A stretch of DNA of 15,501 bases from JBATBW01 sp049662565 (GCA_049662565.1 JBATBW010000105.1:1-15501); one strand, 5' to 3'. Counted from the stretch's first letter, positions 1-7,590 are shown. Notes: generated by a model not told the origin, from the sequence alone. Translations and numbers: made by a program.

Positions 1-2
1 CT

Positions 3-512
3 CTAGCCGTTAAAAACTTAACTATACCTTCCCTACAAAGCGACTATAAAATCCTTACTATCTTCAATCAATTACATCTTAACTATCAAATTAAAGAAAA
101 GATGATAGTTGTAAAACCATCATCCATTAATGAAGAACATCTTATTGATATTGGGGAATGTTGTGACTTAGGGCCAATACTTTGTCTATTAGGCTTAATA
201 ACTACTAAACCAATTACCCTTATTAATACGAAAAGATTACAATATAAAGAATCTAATCGTTTGAATGTAATGAAAGCAGAACTGCATAAAATTAATTGTC
301 CAATTGAGGTCCAAGAAAACAAAACAATTATCTATCCTTTTAATATTATTATTAATGATAAGTATATCGATAGTAATAATGATCATCGCATTTATATGGC
401 ATTTGCAATAATCAATACCATCTTAAATGATCAATTAGTAATTAGTGATCCTCATAGTGTCAATAAATCATTCCCGAATTTTCATATGATAATAAAAAAG
501 CTATCTCAGTAG
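3..512 (+). CDS. aroA: 3-phosphoshikimate 1-carboxyvinyltransferase (EPSP synthase), C-terminal part
   Basis: Partial gene: the reading frame is open from position 3 and gives 169 residues before TAG at 510-512; the start lies outside the window. EPSP synthase joins phosphoenolpyruvate to shikimate-3-phosphate in the cytoplasm, the sixth step of chorismate synthesis. The fragment carries the family's C-terminal landmarks: DLGPIL, an RLQYKES stretch (family R-x-KES-DRL), NDHRIYMAF (family NDHR-x-AM) and KSFPNF near the end (family KSFP/KTFP). The usual aspartate of the ESDRL motif is asparagine here (ESNRL), a mild deviation. The last bases of the gene form part of the downstream terminator hairpin. 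It converges on the long minus-strand train, so it belongs to a separate unit entering from the left. Family assignment is firm; nothing can be said of the N-terminal half. Confidence 0.9.
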   Translation, partial: LAVKNLTIPSLQSDYKILTIFNQLHLNYQIKEKMIVVKPSSINEEHLIDIGECCDLGPILCLLGLITTKPITLINTKRLQYKESNRLNVMKAELHKINCPIEVQENKTIIYPFNIIINDKYIDSNNDHRIYMAFAIINTILNDQLVISDPHSVNKSFPNFHMIIKKLSQ

Positions 513-518
513 CTTTTT
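495..518. terminator. Bidirectional Rho-independent terminator between aroA and the convergent minus-strand train
   Basis: A 9-bp stem (AAAAAGCTA at 495-503, TAGCTTTTT at 510-518) closes a 6-base loop. Reading rightwards, the 3' arm runs into TTTTTATTTT; reading leftwards it runs into six Ts, so the hairpin can work on both strands. The aroA stop codon (510-512) lies in the 3' arm and the minus-strand gene's stop (517-519) overlaps its end, so both genes terminate inside one shared element. Confidence 0.85.
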
Positions 519-1728
519 ATTTTGTGTAATTTAATTGGACTTTAATTTTTTTATTATTAATGATATTAGTAATCTCATTAATAATATTTTGATAATTTAA
601 TTCATAAATCGTTAAATTACTATTTTTTTGATATAATTTTTTATCAAAACTAAAACCGATAATTTGTTTTTTAGTTTTAGTACTTAATGCCGCCTTAATT
701 AAATAATCATTTTCACAAATAATTACATCATAATTATTAATAATTTTTGTCAAATCATCTTTGGCTTGATAAAAATCTTTATAACTACGGTTATCAACTG
801 CATCATATTTGTCATTACCGACATATAAAATCTTTTTAGAAGAATCTTTAATAATATTATTTACTTCAACACTACGATCATAATTAACATGTAATGGCTG
901 ATCATTATTAGTATTCAAATATATGATTTTTGTATCTTTGATGAATGGTTTAAACTTTTGGTAATCATCATCATTAACTAAATCAACTACTAGATAATCT
1001 ACATTTAATGCGAGATAATATTTAATTCGATCAATTTGGTTATAATTATTATAAATATTAATACTGACTAATTTTTCACTATTATTACGATAAGTCTTTT
1101 CTAAAGCACTATTTAATAAATAAGAAGTCGAATATTTACTAAAATCTTTTAAACACACCCCAATTGTTTGATATTTTTCACTAAGGGTTGAACTTTCTTT
1201 AGTAATACTTTGAACAATTGATAATTCATCTTTTCCTTTTACTAATTGATATTGTTTATTAATTTTATCGTTTTGAACATTACAATAGTAAACTTGATTA
1301 ATATCATTATTATTATTAATTAAATTGATTATAACTACATTATTATTTTCAAATAAGATCAACTTATATTTCTTATTTTTGTTAATAAATTTTTGATAGT
1401 AACTAGTCGTATTAGTGAATCGATTTAAAAATAAGGGAATAATCTTCACATTATTTTGATAATTACTTAGAAAATAAGCCATGGGTACATAGTAACTTGG
1501 TTCTACTTCACTTTTAGGAATAATAATATATTCGATATCACTATCCTTCTCTACCGAAAAATCCCAATAGTTGGAATAATTAGTTATTTTTATACCTTGT
1601 TGGTTATATTTTAAAAATTTCGCTAGATCATCGTCTTTAGTTCCACTACTTACCCAAAAAGAAAATACTGGTAAGATTATTATTAAAACTATAATTAATG
1701 TTATTAATATTTTTCTATATTTCATCAT
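517..1728 (-). CDS. Membrane-anchored extracytoplasmic protein with a C-terminal sugar-binding (periplasmic-binding-protein-like) domain
   Basis: A 403-residue protein not recognised as a named family. Residues 6-27 form one hydrophobic helix with no lipobox cysteine, so it is probably anchored by this segment with the rest outside the cell. Residues about 188-393 look like a type I periplasmic-binding fold of the ribose/galactose-binding kind: an IGVCLKDF opening strand, YLALNVDYLVVDLVN (family 'aLa.gvDaliinlvd'), IIYLNT, ILYVGND and IICENDYLIKAAL (family 'v.a.nD.mA.GAl'). Residues about 64-137 give an unassigned alpha/beta pattern that could be a thioredoxin-like fold without cysteines. It is the last gene of the long train and overlaps the upstream O-antigen-ligase-like gene by 14 bases. 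The start reads ATG ATG; the ribosome site AAGGTGG is better spaced for the second ATG (1725). Asparagine and lysine content is very high. No ABC transporter genes adjoin, so classical solute uptake is not implied. Confidence 0.6.
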   Translation of the reverse strand: MMKYRKILITLIIVLIIILPVFSFWVSSGTKDDDLAKFLKYNQQGIKITNYSNYWDFSVEKDSDIEYIIIPKSEVEPSYYVPMAYFLSNYQNNVKIIPLFLNRFTNTTSYYQKFINKNKKYKLILFENNNVVIINLINNNNDINQVYYCNVQNDKINKQYQLVKGKDELSIVQSITKESSTLSEKYQTIGVCLKDFSKYSTSYLLNSALEKTYRNNSEKLVSINIYNNYNQIDRIKYYLALNVDYLVVDLVNDDDYQKFKPFIKDTKIIYLNTNNDQPLHVNYDRSVEVNNIIKDSSKKILYVGNDKYDAVDNRSYKDFYQAKDDLTKIINNYDVIICENDYLIKAALSTKTKKQIIGFSFDKKLYQKNSNLTIYELNYQNIINEITNIINNKKIKVQLNYTK

Positions 1729-2860
1729 AATCCACCTTCGTAAAACTCATTAATATAAACAACAATAAGAAAGTATGCGGACTAACAATAACCACATCAA
1801 ATAAACCACTAATTAGTGTCATAACTATTAATAACAACGATAATATCCCCATCGTACTTTTCCCTTGAAAATAGAGTTTAAGTTGTTCATTTAAAAAAAT
1901 TACAAAATAGATAACTAAAATAATACTACCAATTAAACCTAAACTAATAAGGGCTTCAATATACAAATTATGTGTATGAATCTGTTGGAACAAACCATAT
2001 TTCGCAAAGTTATGCAAGTAACCAAAAAAGCCACTGCCTATAATAAACCCTTCTTGTTGAATTAATTGTTGACCATTATTCCAAATATATAATCTTCCTG
2101 CCATATCACTAATTATGCTATTAACTTTATTTAGATAAGGATAAATCCACTTAATGCCAACTATTCCAGCCAATGTTAGAGAGATACTACCAATAAATAT
2201 TTTAAAGTTTTTAAAACATAATAATAAAATAATGGCACAAACTAAACTAATAATTGAAGTAAAACTTTTAGTCATAACTAAAGCTACAACATTAACTAAT
2301 AAACTCAAATATAACCACTTATTGATCTTATATTTATAAACTTTTAAATATACAAACAATAAAATTAAACAACTACAAATATAACCATAATAATTTGGAT
2401 TAATAAATGTCGCTTGCAACTTGCTCCCCATATTAAAATCATTCGCAAAAGTCATATTAAATCCTGAAGAAAAGTAAGTAAATAAACCCAAACCAATATT
2501 GAAGAAGGATAGAATAAAACTTAATATCCCCCCAAAAGCTAATATATTTATAATTTGATGGAAATATTTTTTATTCATCACTTGCAATAAATACCCATAA
2601 TAGATAATAATAACTAATAATATAAAAGTTGTTGCCAGTGATAAATAGTTTTGTTTAATTAGACTAATTACTAACATATATAAACAGAATAGTAATAAAA
2701 TAAAAATATGATTAGTCTTAAAAATTCTTACTAACATCTTCTTTTGAATGATAATACCAATAATAGCTACCACCATTGATAAAGCAAAAAGATCCAAAGG
2801 CAAAAATAAACCAAGGACCGGTAATAATACTATAAAATCTTTTTTATTTAATGATGCCAT
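1715..2860 (-). CDS. O-antigen ligase / Wzy-type polymerase-like polytopic membrane protein
   Basis: A 381-residue protein with about ten or more hydrophobic segments across its length. It has the landmarks of the Wzy_C/O-antigen ligase family: FINPNYYG at 152-159, an arginine in GRLYIW at 255-260 before a large extracytoplasmic loop, GSGFFGY at 275-281, and HTHNLYIEALISLGLIG at 295-311, where the HxHN motif is characteristic. Family members transfer or polymerise undecaprenyl-linked sugars outside the membrane. In a Gram-positive cell the acceptor might be a cell-wall glycopolymer or protein, but the substrate cannot be read from sequence. No glycosyltransferases, flippase or nucleotide-sugar genes lie nearby, so this is not a normal polysaccharide cluster. 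It overlaps the upstream thioredoxin-like gene by 17 bases and the downstream gene by 14, suggesting coupled translation of the trio. The family call is good; the reaction is unknown. Confidence 0.75.
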   Translation of the reverse strand: MASLNKKDFIVLLPVLGLFLPLDLFALSMVVAIIGIIIQKKMLVRIFKTNHIFILLLFCLYMLVISLIKQNYLSLATTFILLVIIIYYGYLLQVMNKKYFHQIINILAFGGILSFILSFFNIGLGLFTYFSSGFNMTFANDFNMGSKLQATFINPNYYGYICSCLILLFVYLKVYKYKINKWLYLSLLVNVVALVMTKSFTSIISLVCAIILLLCFKNFKIFIGSISLTLAGIVGIKWIYPYLNKVNSIISDMAGRLYIWNNGQQLIQQEGFIIGSGFFGYLHNFAKYGLFQQIHTHNLYIEALISLGLIGSIILVIYFVIFLNEQLKLYFQGKSTMGILSLLLIVMTLISGLFDVVIVSPHTFLLLFILMSFTKVDYDEI

Positions 2861-3344
2861 TATCTTTTAACCACTTAACTAAATTATCTTGTGTAATTTG
2901 CACTTTATCATCCCATTGCAAAATAGACTTAACTTCAATAGTTTCACTTTCTAAATTATATTTGGCATTAATAAATGCCGGAAATTCTTTTATCGTCCAT
3001 TTTCTTCTAAAACGATAGAAACTAGTATCAATATTACTCAAATCGACAAATTGGATGTCCTTTAAACCTTTTAGGTTATAGTCCCTGATAATATTAGGGA
3101 TGATTATATTATTTATATATATACAGTTGTTATTTTCATACGAACAAAAATAAAGAAATACATTTTCACTTTGTTGTTTAACATAATCTTCAATGTTTTG
3201 ATAAGTTAAACGATTATAATCCGTAATTTCATTAGAAACTACTTCAATTTTTTGGGGCATATTATATAAATACAAAGTAACAAAAGTCCCGATAGCCAAT
3301 AAAATTGACAAAATAATGATTATTTTCTTTTTAATAATAAACAC
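2844..3344 (-). CDS. Membrane-anchored thioredoxin-fold-like protein with a C-x6-C pair
   Basis: A 166-residue protein with a hydrophobic N-terminal helix (about residues 8-27) and then a soluble domain, probably extracytoplasmic. The domain has the rhythm of a thioredoxin fold: strand NVFLYF at 61-66, cysteines at 67 and 74, a helix, strand IQFVDLSNID at 97-106, and EFPAFI at 120-125, whose proline 122 would be the cis-proline facing the active site. The cysteines are spaced C-x6-C instead of the usual CxxC, so a classical disulfide exchange site is not evident. The start is GTG (3342-3344), chosen because an AGAAGGG ribosome site lies just upstream and the next methionine is residue 29, after the membrane helix. 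It starts 11 bases after the mtnN stop and overlaps the O-antigen-ligase-like gene by 17 bases. The function is unknown; redox or folding support for its two partners is only a guess. Confidence 0.6.
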   Translation of the reverse strand: MFIIKKKIIIILSILLAIGTFVTLYLYNMPQKIEVVSNEITDYNRLTYQNIEDYVKQQSENVFLYFCSYENNNCIYINNIIIPNIIRDYNLKGLKDIQFVDLSNIDTSFYRFRRKWTIKEFPAFINAKYNLESETIEVKSILQWDDKVQITQDNLVKWLKDNGIIK

Positions 3345-3355
3345 TTCCCTTCTCT

Positions 3356-4033
3356 TTAATTATTAACACATTTTTCAATCAGTTTCAACACTAGCTTACT
3401 ACTAGAAATACTAGCTTGATGAACATATTCATCAAAACTAATTGAATTGTTAGGATTAAAGATTAAATCAGATATCCCTCTAATCACCACAAAAGGGATA
3501 TTGAAATGTTGACAAGTTTGCCCAATGGCTCCTGCTTCCATGTCACAAGCTAACGCATGAGGGAAATTATCCCTTATTAATTGTTTATTTGTTTCACTAG
3601 TAAAAGTATCGGCACTAATTAATTCGCCATAATATGTATCTTGTTGATTAATTTCTAATATCAATTGATTAGTATTTTCATCTGTGGGATAAGTAAATCT
3701 TGGCTCATTTAGTTGATAACCAAAAGCTCGTAAATCAATGTCCCAATATTTTACTTCTTTCGCTACTACAACGTCAAATGTTTTTAATTTACTATCAATA
3801 CCGCCCGCTGTCCCCATATTAATAACTAAATCAATATCATAATGATCAAAAATTGTGGTCAAAGATATCGCACTAGCTACTTTACCAACACCACCTAAAA
3901 TCGTAATAAACTTAATATTATGATATTCACATTCATATATTGTTTGTTGATTAATCATTTTAGAATCATATTTATCTACTTGTTGAATTAATTTACTAAC
4001 TTCTTCATTCATCGCTCCAATTACTAATATCAT
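3356..4033 (-). CDS. mtnN: 5'-methylthioadenosine/S-adenosylhomocysteine nucleosidase
   Basis: This cytoplasmic enzyme removes adenine from methylthioadenosine and S-adenosylhomocysteine, clearing inhibitory products of SAM-dependent reactions. Its 225 residues match the family's usual length of about 230. Visible landmarks are IGAMNEEV at the N-terminus (E11 corresponds to catalytic E12 of the E. coli enzyme), INMGTAGG at 71-78, ISADTF at 139-144, CDMEAGAI at 163-170 (E166, ribose binding) and RGISDL at 185-190 (D189, the general acid that protonates the purine). The ATG at 4033 has a good AGGAG ribosome site. It overlaps the upstream methyltransferase stop by four bases (ATGA), so enzymes that make and remove S-adenosylhomocysteine are probably translated together. 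Confidence 0.93.
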   Translation of the reverse strand: MILVIGAMNEEVSKLIQQVDKYDSKMINQQTIYECEYHNIKFITILGGVGKVASAISLTTIFDHYDIDLVINMGTAGGIDSKLKTFDVVVAKEVKYWDIDLRAFGYQLNEPRFTYPTDENTNQLILEINQQDTYYGELISADTFTSETNKQLIRDNFPHALACDMEAGAIGQTCQHFNIPFVVIRGISDLIFNPNNSISFDEYVHQASISSSKLVLKLIEKCVNN

Positions 4034-4740
4034 GTTTTTTCTCCTACTATAAAATATCTTTCTTGTAAATCTTCTTTTAGTACGTCTTGATCATCATAAA
4101 TGTCAACTTTAAAACCAATTTTTTCTAAGATATTAGTTACTTTATCTAAAGGAAATACCGTTTGTACATGTTGTTCTAAATAGTTATGATTATCAAATAA
4201 GATATTAAAATATTGATATATCTTATCATCGACACTGCTGATCGTCCATTGATAATAATAATTATCAAATTTACCATCTTCAATAAACTCTTCTTCAAAT
4301 TCTAACAAGCGTTGTTCGCTATGCATATCAAATATTAACTTACCTTTAGTTTTCAAATGATCATAAGCTTGTTTAAAGAAGATTTCTACTTCGACAATAT
4401 CACTTAAATAATTGATACTATCACAAAAACAAATGATGCCATCATATTGTTTATCTATATCAATTTTCAACATATCCATAACGAAGAAATTAATATTATT
4501 AGGCGCCTTCTTTTCTAAAGCTTTTTTAATCATCGATCCACTTAAGTCGCTACAGTCCATATTATAGTTAGAGTTTGCTAGTGAAATGCCTAATTCCCCT
4601 GATCCACAAGCTACTTCTAATATATCTTTATTAGAAATATTAGACTTAATAAAATCAGTATAAATATTTGTCACATTATCATCTTTGACTAAATAGTCAT
4701 AAATATTGGCAAGTACTTCATATGCTTTACAATCTTCCAT
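4030..4740 (-). CDS. Class I SAM-dependent methyltransferase, YqeM-like
   Basis: A 236-residue Rossmann-fold methyltransferase. Motif I is LEVACGSGEL at 41-50 (SAM binding); the acidic residue after the second strand is D65 in MDCSDLSG, and D89 in FVMDML fits the adenine-contact position. The N-terminus, YEVLANIYDYLVKD, matches YqeM proteins, which begin with a 'fA.vYD.lm.d' pattern. The position agrees: in Bacillus subtilis yqeM closes the yqeG-yqeH-aroE-yhbY-nadD-yqeK-rsfS block, and here the gene directly follows nadD-yqeK. The methyl acceptor of YqeM is not known to me. The start at 4740 has an AAAGGA ribosome site and overlaps the nadD-yqeK end by 14 bases; the stop overlaps mtnN by four. 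The generic class is certain and the YqeM orthology likely. Confidence 0.8.
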   Translation of the reverse strand: MEDCKAYEVLANIYDYLVKDDNVTNIYTDFIKSNISNKDILEVACGSGELGISLANSNYNMDCSDLSGSMIKKALEKKAPNNINFFVMDMLKIDIDKQYDGIICFCDSINYLSDIVEVEIFFKQAYDHLKTKGKLIFDMHSEQRLLEFEEEFIEDGKFDNYYYQWTISSVDDKIYQYFNILFDNHNYLEQHVQTVFPLDKVTNILEKIGFKVDIYDDQDVLKEDLQERYFIVGEKT

Positions 4741-5737
4741 TTTGATAGTTTTCCTTTACAAAATTAATATGTTGATTTCTAATTAAATTAAAAGCTTCTT
4801 TTAAATCTTTTTTTGCTAGATCAATTAATGAAGAACTGTCATAACCACGAGATGGTTCTATTTTGTCGCAACAAAAAACTAACATCGATAACATCTTATC
4901 ATCATCACCCGTAGTATGATTATAGATGGCATCATATACATCACTATCATTATAATTAAAGTCTTTTTTTAATAAATTAGCACTAGCATATTGATGCCAA
5001 ATGCCTCGAGGCTGTTCAATGTTTTCTTTTGATAAATATGGTAATATTCTTTCATCATTAAAATCTTTAGTGTAATCATGAAAATAGATTGCCATAAATA
5101 TTTGATGTTCATCTAAATGATAATATTGATTAATATCTAAGGCACACTGATACATACTTTCAATATGAATAAATCTTTTACTACTAACTTGATATTTAAC
5201 CATTTGTTTTATATATAACTGATGATCAACAATGTATTTCAAAACATTTTGATCTAAATATTGGATATTGCCCTGACGAATATCACTACTAGCGCCCAAA
5301 TATAGCGGATTATTAATCCTAGGATATTTATGAGCTAAGTTAAAACGATTAAAAACGATAAATGGTGCATTTTCTTCAATATATTGATAGTCATGCCATT
5401 TATCAATATTCGCAGCTTGATCATCACCAATAATGAAATTGAATGAATTATTTGGATATTCTTTAATTAAATATCGTAAAGTATTAGCCGAATATGACGG
5501 AGTTGGTAAATCTTTTTCGATTGTACAAATTTTAAAATGTTCATTATTGCCAATCGCTATCTTTAACATTGCATATCGGTCTATAAAAGAGATGGGTTCA
5601 TCATCTTTTAATGGTGCATAAAGCGCTAGTAAAAACCAAATTTCATCAAAAGCAAATTGTTGTAGGGCATTTTTGGCTACTTCAAGATGTCCTAAATGGA
5701 TAGGATCAAAACTACCACCAAATAAACCGATTTTCAT
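4727..5737 (-). CDS. nadD: Fused nicotinate-nucleotide adenylyltransferase (NadD) and YqeK-type HD hydrolase
   Basis: A 336-residue two-domain protein. Residues 1-177 are NadD, which adenylylates nicotinate mononucleotide in NAD synthesis: GGSFDPIHLGH at 7-17 holds the HxGH nucleotidyl-transfer motif, SYSANTLRYL at 81-90 and IIGDDQAANIDKW at 102-114 are typical. Two motifs are altered: the usual PPHK is APLK (41-44) and the usual SSTxIR is SSDIR (150-154). Residues about 180-336 are a YqeK HD-domain hydrolase: KRFIH at 187-191, the metal-binding HD pair H220-D221, WHQYASAN at 247-254, NHTTG at 273-277 and DKIEPSR at 291-297. YqeK homologues cleave diadenosine tetraphosphate. Bacillus encodes the two as adjacent separate genes; NadD-HD fusions are known in Mollicutes and relatives. 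The gene overlaps yhbY by one base and the methyltransferase by 14. Confidence 0.9.
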   Translation of the reverse strand: MKIGLFGGSFDPIHLGHLEVAKNALQQFAFDEIWFLLALYAPLKDDEPISFIDRYAMLKIAIGNNEHFKICTIEKDLPTPSYSANTLRYLIKEYPNNSFNFIIGDDQAANIDKWHDYQYIEENAPFIVFNRFNLAHKYPRINNPLYLGASSDIRQGNIQYLDQNVLKYIVDHQLYIKQMVKYQVSSKRFIHIESMYQCALDINQYYHLDEHQIFMAIYFHDYTKDFNDERILPYLSKENIEQPRGIWHQYASANLLKKDFNYNDSDVYDAIYNHTTGDDDKMLSMLVFCCDKIEPSRGYDSSSLIDLAKKDLKEAFNLIRNQHINFVKENYQNGRL

Positions 5738-6027
5738 TATTTTACCAATGTGATTAATTTCTTTTTACTTGGTTTATACAAAATAACAGTTCGCCCAATT
5801 ATTTGAACTACTTCACAATGCAATTGTGCGGAAAGCTCAATTGCTGCCTCATTAGGTGTCACTAAAGTAGTTTTTAATAAACTTACTTTTACTAATTCAT
5901 GTGCTTCTAAAGCTTGATCTAATCCGATAATAATATTGTGATTTATATTATCCTTGCCAATTTGAAAAATTGGTCTTAAACTATTTCCTAATGCCTTTAA
6001 TTGTGCTTTTTGACGATTGTTTAACAT
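5737..6027 (-). CDS. yhbY: YhbY-family RNA-binding protein (CRM domain)
   Basis: A 96-residue protein that is a single CRM domain, matching the usual family length of about 97. It has the LNNRQKAQLKALGNSL opening helix, PIFQIGK at 19-25 (the conserved GK loop; the glycine usually two residues later is asparagine), the helix ALEAHELVKVSLL and the closing strand pattern VVQIIGRTVILYKPS. YhbY binds pre-50S ribosomal particles, so it is thought to help assemble the large subunit. It sits between yqeH and nadD as in Bacillus (yqeI), but aroE, which separates yqeH and yhbY there, is missing. Its ATG overlaps the yqeH stop by one base (TAATG), with an AAAGGG ribosome site upstream, and its own stop overlaps the nadD start in the same way. 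Confidence 0.92.
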   Translation of the reverse strand: MLNNRQKAQLKALGNSLRPIFQIGKDNINHNIIIGLDQALEAHELVKVSLLKTTLVTPNEAAIELSAQLHCEVVQIIGRTVILYKPSKKKLITLVK

Positions 6028-7085
6028 TACATCATTCCCTTTCTAAATGTGACATCAATTTGTTTATTTACCGATACTTGAATATCATCGATGTCACCAC
6101 TAATACTAATAAAACCCAAACCATTGATACAAATATCAATTTTATCTTCATTTTTATGATAGTCATATTTTTTAAATTGCGAATAGTCCCCAATTATTGG
6201 ACTTAATAATTCACCATAATGTTTTTCCCATAACAAATCTGAAGTCAATAATTTACCACGATGAATCTTTAAGGCATCATTACAATAAAAACTAATACTA
6301 CCCTTATTCACATTACTAATATCAATCTTACAAATACCGCCAATCGCAAATGACAAATCTTCAAATACTTGATAAGTCTTTACTTTAATTGGTTTTAAAA
6401 CAATTACTTCTTTAAGATGTTTATTATCAATATATTGTAAAACCGAACCGACATTAGTAAAACCCGGTGTATCATAAATATGATAATTATCCATTGTAAT
6501 TTTATTTAAATCTAAAGTCGTGCCCGGATAATAAGAAGTAGTTAAACTATTCTTAGTTAAAGCATTAAGTAAAGTGCTCTTTCCACTATTCGCATTGCCA
6601 ATAAAAGCCACGTCTTTACCTTGTCGATAATGTTCAATTGCTTCTTGTAGTTGTTCAATACCATCATGACCATGGTTGGCGACAACATTAACACTACACA
6701 CACTAATATTATTCTGTTTTAGACGCGATAATAAAAACTTTCCAAGTTTCTCATTACCTAAAGTTACCGGCAACAAATCTCTTTTAGTTGCGACTAACAT
6801 AATTCTTTTATCGATTAATAAGCGATTAATCGCTAGTTTTAAAGTAGCTTCAATATCAAATAAGTCCGCCACTAAAACTACTAAAACATCTAGTTTATTT
6901 ACTTCTCTTAAGATGTCATCCGTAGAAATATTATGCTTTTCATCAATCGTTAATTGATTATAATGCGTAATTTTATAACAACGTTGACAATAGTCTTGGT
7001 CTAAATTTAAACAATACCCCGTTTTAGTTGGGTCATCTTTTTGTAAAAGAACTCCACACCCACAACACTTTTTATTGTTGTTCAT
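6027..7085 (-). CDS. yqeH: Circularly permuted ribosome-biogenesis GTPase YqeH
   Basis: A 352-residue cytoplasmic GTPase needed for 30S subunit assembly. The N-terminal zinc finger has two CxxC pairs, C7-x-x-C10 and C33-x-x-C36. The GTPase motifs come in the permuted order that defines the family: G4 as TKRD at 100-103, then the P-loop GNANSGKS at 163-170, G2 in YPGTT at 186-190 and G3 DTPG at 205-208. The C-terminal part (about 210-352) is the family's RNA- or protein-binding region, ending in a VTFRKG strand. Length is close to the 366 residues of B. subtilis YqeH. It overlaps yqeG by 14 bases; an AGAGGA ribosome site precedes the ATG. G4 is TKxD instead of the common NKxD, a conservative variation. 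Confidence 0.94.
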   Translation of the reverse strand: MNNNKKCCGCGVLLQKDDPTKTGYCLNLDQDYCQRCYKITHYNQLTIDEKHNISTDDILREVNKLDVLVVLVADLFDIEATLKLAINRLLIDKRIMLVATKRDLLPVTLGNEKLGKFLLSRLKQNNISVCSVNVVANHGHDGIEQLQEAIEHYRQGKDVAFIGNANSGKSTLLNALTKNSLTTSYYPGTTLDLNKITMDNYHIYDTPGFTNVGSVLQYIDNKHLKEVIVLKPIKVKTYQVFEDLSFAIGGICKIDISNVNKGSISFYCNDALKIHRGKLLTSDLLWEKHYGELLSPIIGDYSQFKKYDYHKNEDKIDICINGLGFISISGDIDDIQVSVNKQIDVTFRKGMM

Positions 7086-7590
7086 TAATTAATCCTCTTT
7101 TCTTTAATGATTGGAAAATATGTCTTTCCAAAAAACGATTCAATTTTGTGCAAAATAAATCTTTGGTAACCATCGGTTTAGTTAAAATTGATTTAAGATG
7201 CATTTTATTAGCTCCATAAATATCTGTCATTAACTGATCTCCTAAGCATACAATAGTAGAAAGATCACTTATATTGAAATCTTCAATAATTTTCTTATAT
7301 GTTCTTTTTAAAGGCTTAGTCGCATTATGATAATAAGGGGCATCTATTTCTTTGGCAAAAGTACTCACTCGTTGTAAGGTATTATTACTAATTAAGATAA
7401 TTGTAATATCGTTTTCCTTTAAAACTTTCAAAAAATTTTCAACTTGTTCATTAGGAGTTTTCTCATAATAAGCGACTAACGTGTTGTCGATATCGCAAAA
7501 CAAATAGCGACAACCATAATTATTTAAAGTTGACATTTTGATATCTAAATAATGATTTACACATAAAGTTGGTTGGAATCTTCTTAACAT
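7072..7590 (-). CDS. yqeG: YqeG-family HAD IIIA-type phosphatase
   Basis: A 172-residue HAD-superfamily hydrolase. Catalytic motif I is CDIDNTLV at 32-39 with nucleophile D33 and acid/base D35; motif II is the serine of LISNN (S68); motif III is K92 in ATKPLK; motif IV is GDQLMTDIYGAN at 117-128. The N-terminal LRRFQPTLCVNHYLDI is typical of YqeG. The substrate is not established; its usual position directly upstream of yqeH suggests a link to ribosome assembly or nucleotide metabolism, but this is association only. The ATG overlaps the parC end by seven bases and an AAAGGA site lies upstream. Family and length agree with the Bacillus protein. Confidence 0.92.
   Translation of the reverse strand: MLRRFQPTLCVNHYLDIKMSTLNNYGCRYLFCDIDNTLVAYYEKTPNEQVENFLKVLKENDITIILISNNTLQRVSTFAKEIDAPYYHNATKPLKRTYKKIIEDFNISDLSTIVCLGDQLMTDIYGANKMHLKSILTKPMVTKDLFCTKLNRFLERHIFQSLKKRGLINEQQ

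Noticed and set aside
86..322. A 78-codon minus-strand frame across the aroA fragment
   Set aside because: It is antisense to conserved EPSP synthase motifs and has no supporting ribosome site or homology.
1270..1345. AAT-rich repetitive stretch as a possible repeat element
   Set aside because: It encodes an asparagine-rich loop in a very AT-rich gene and shows no regular repeat unit.
517..1728. A frameshifted or decayed ABC sugar-binding lipoprotein
   Set aside because: The frame is intact, translationally coupled and properly terminated; there is no lipobox or ABC partner, so a distinct protein is more likely than a broken one.
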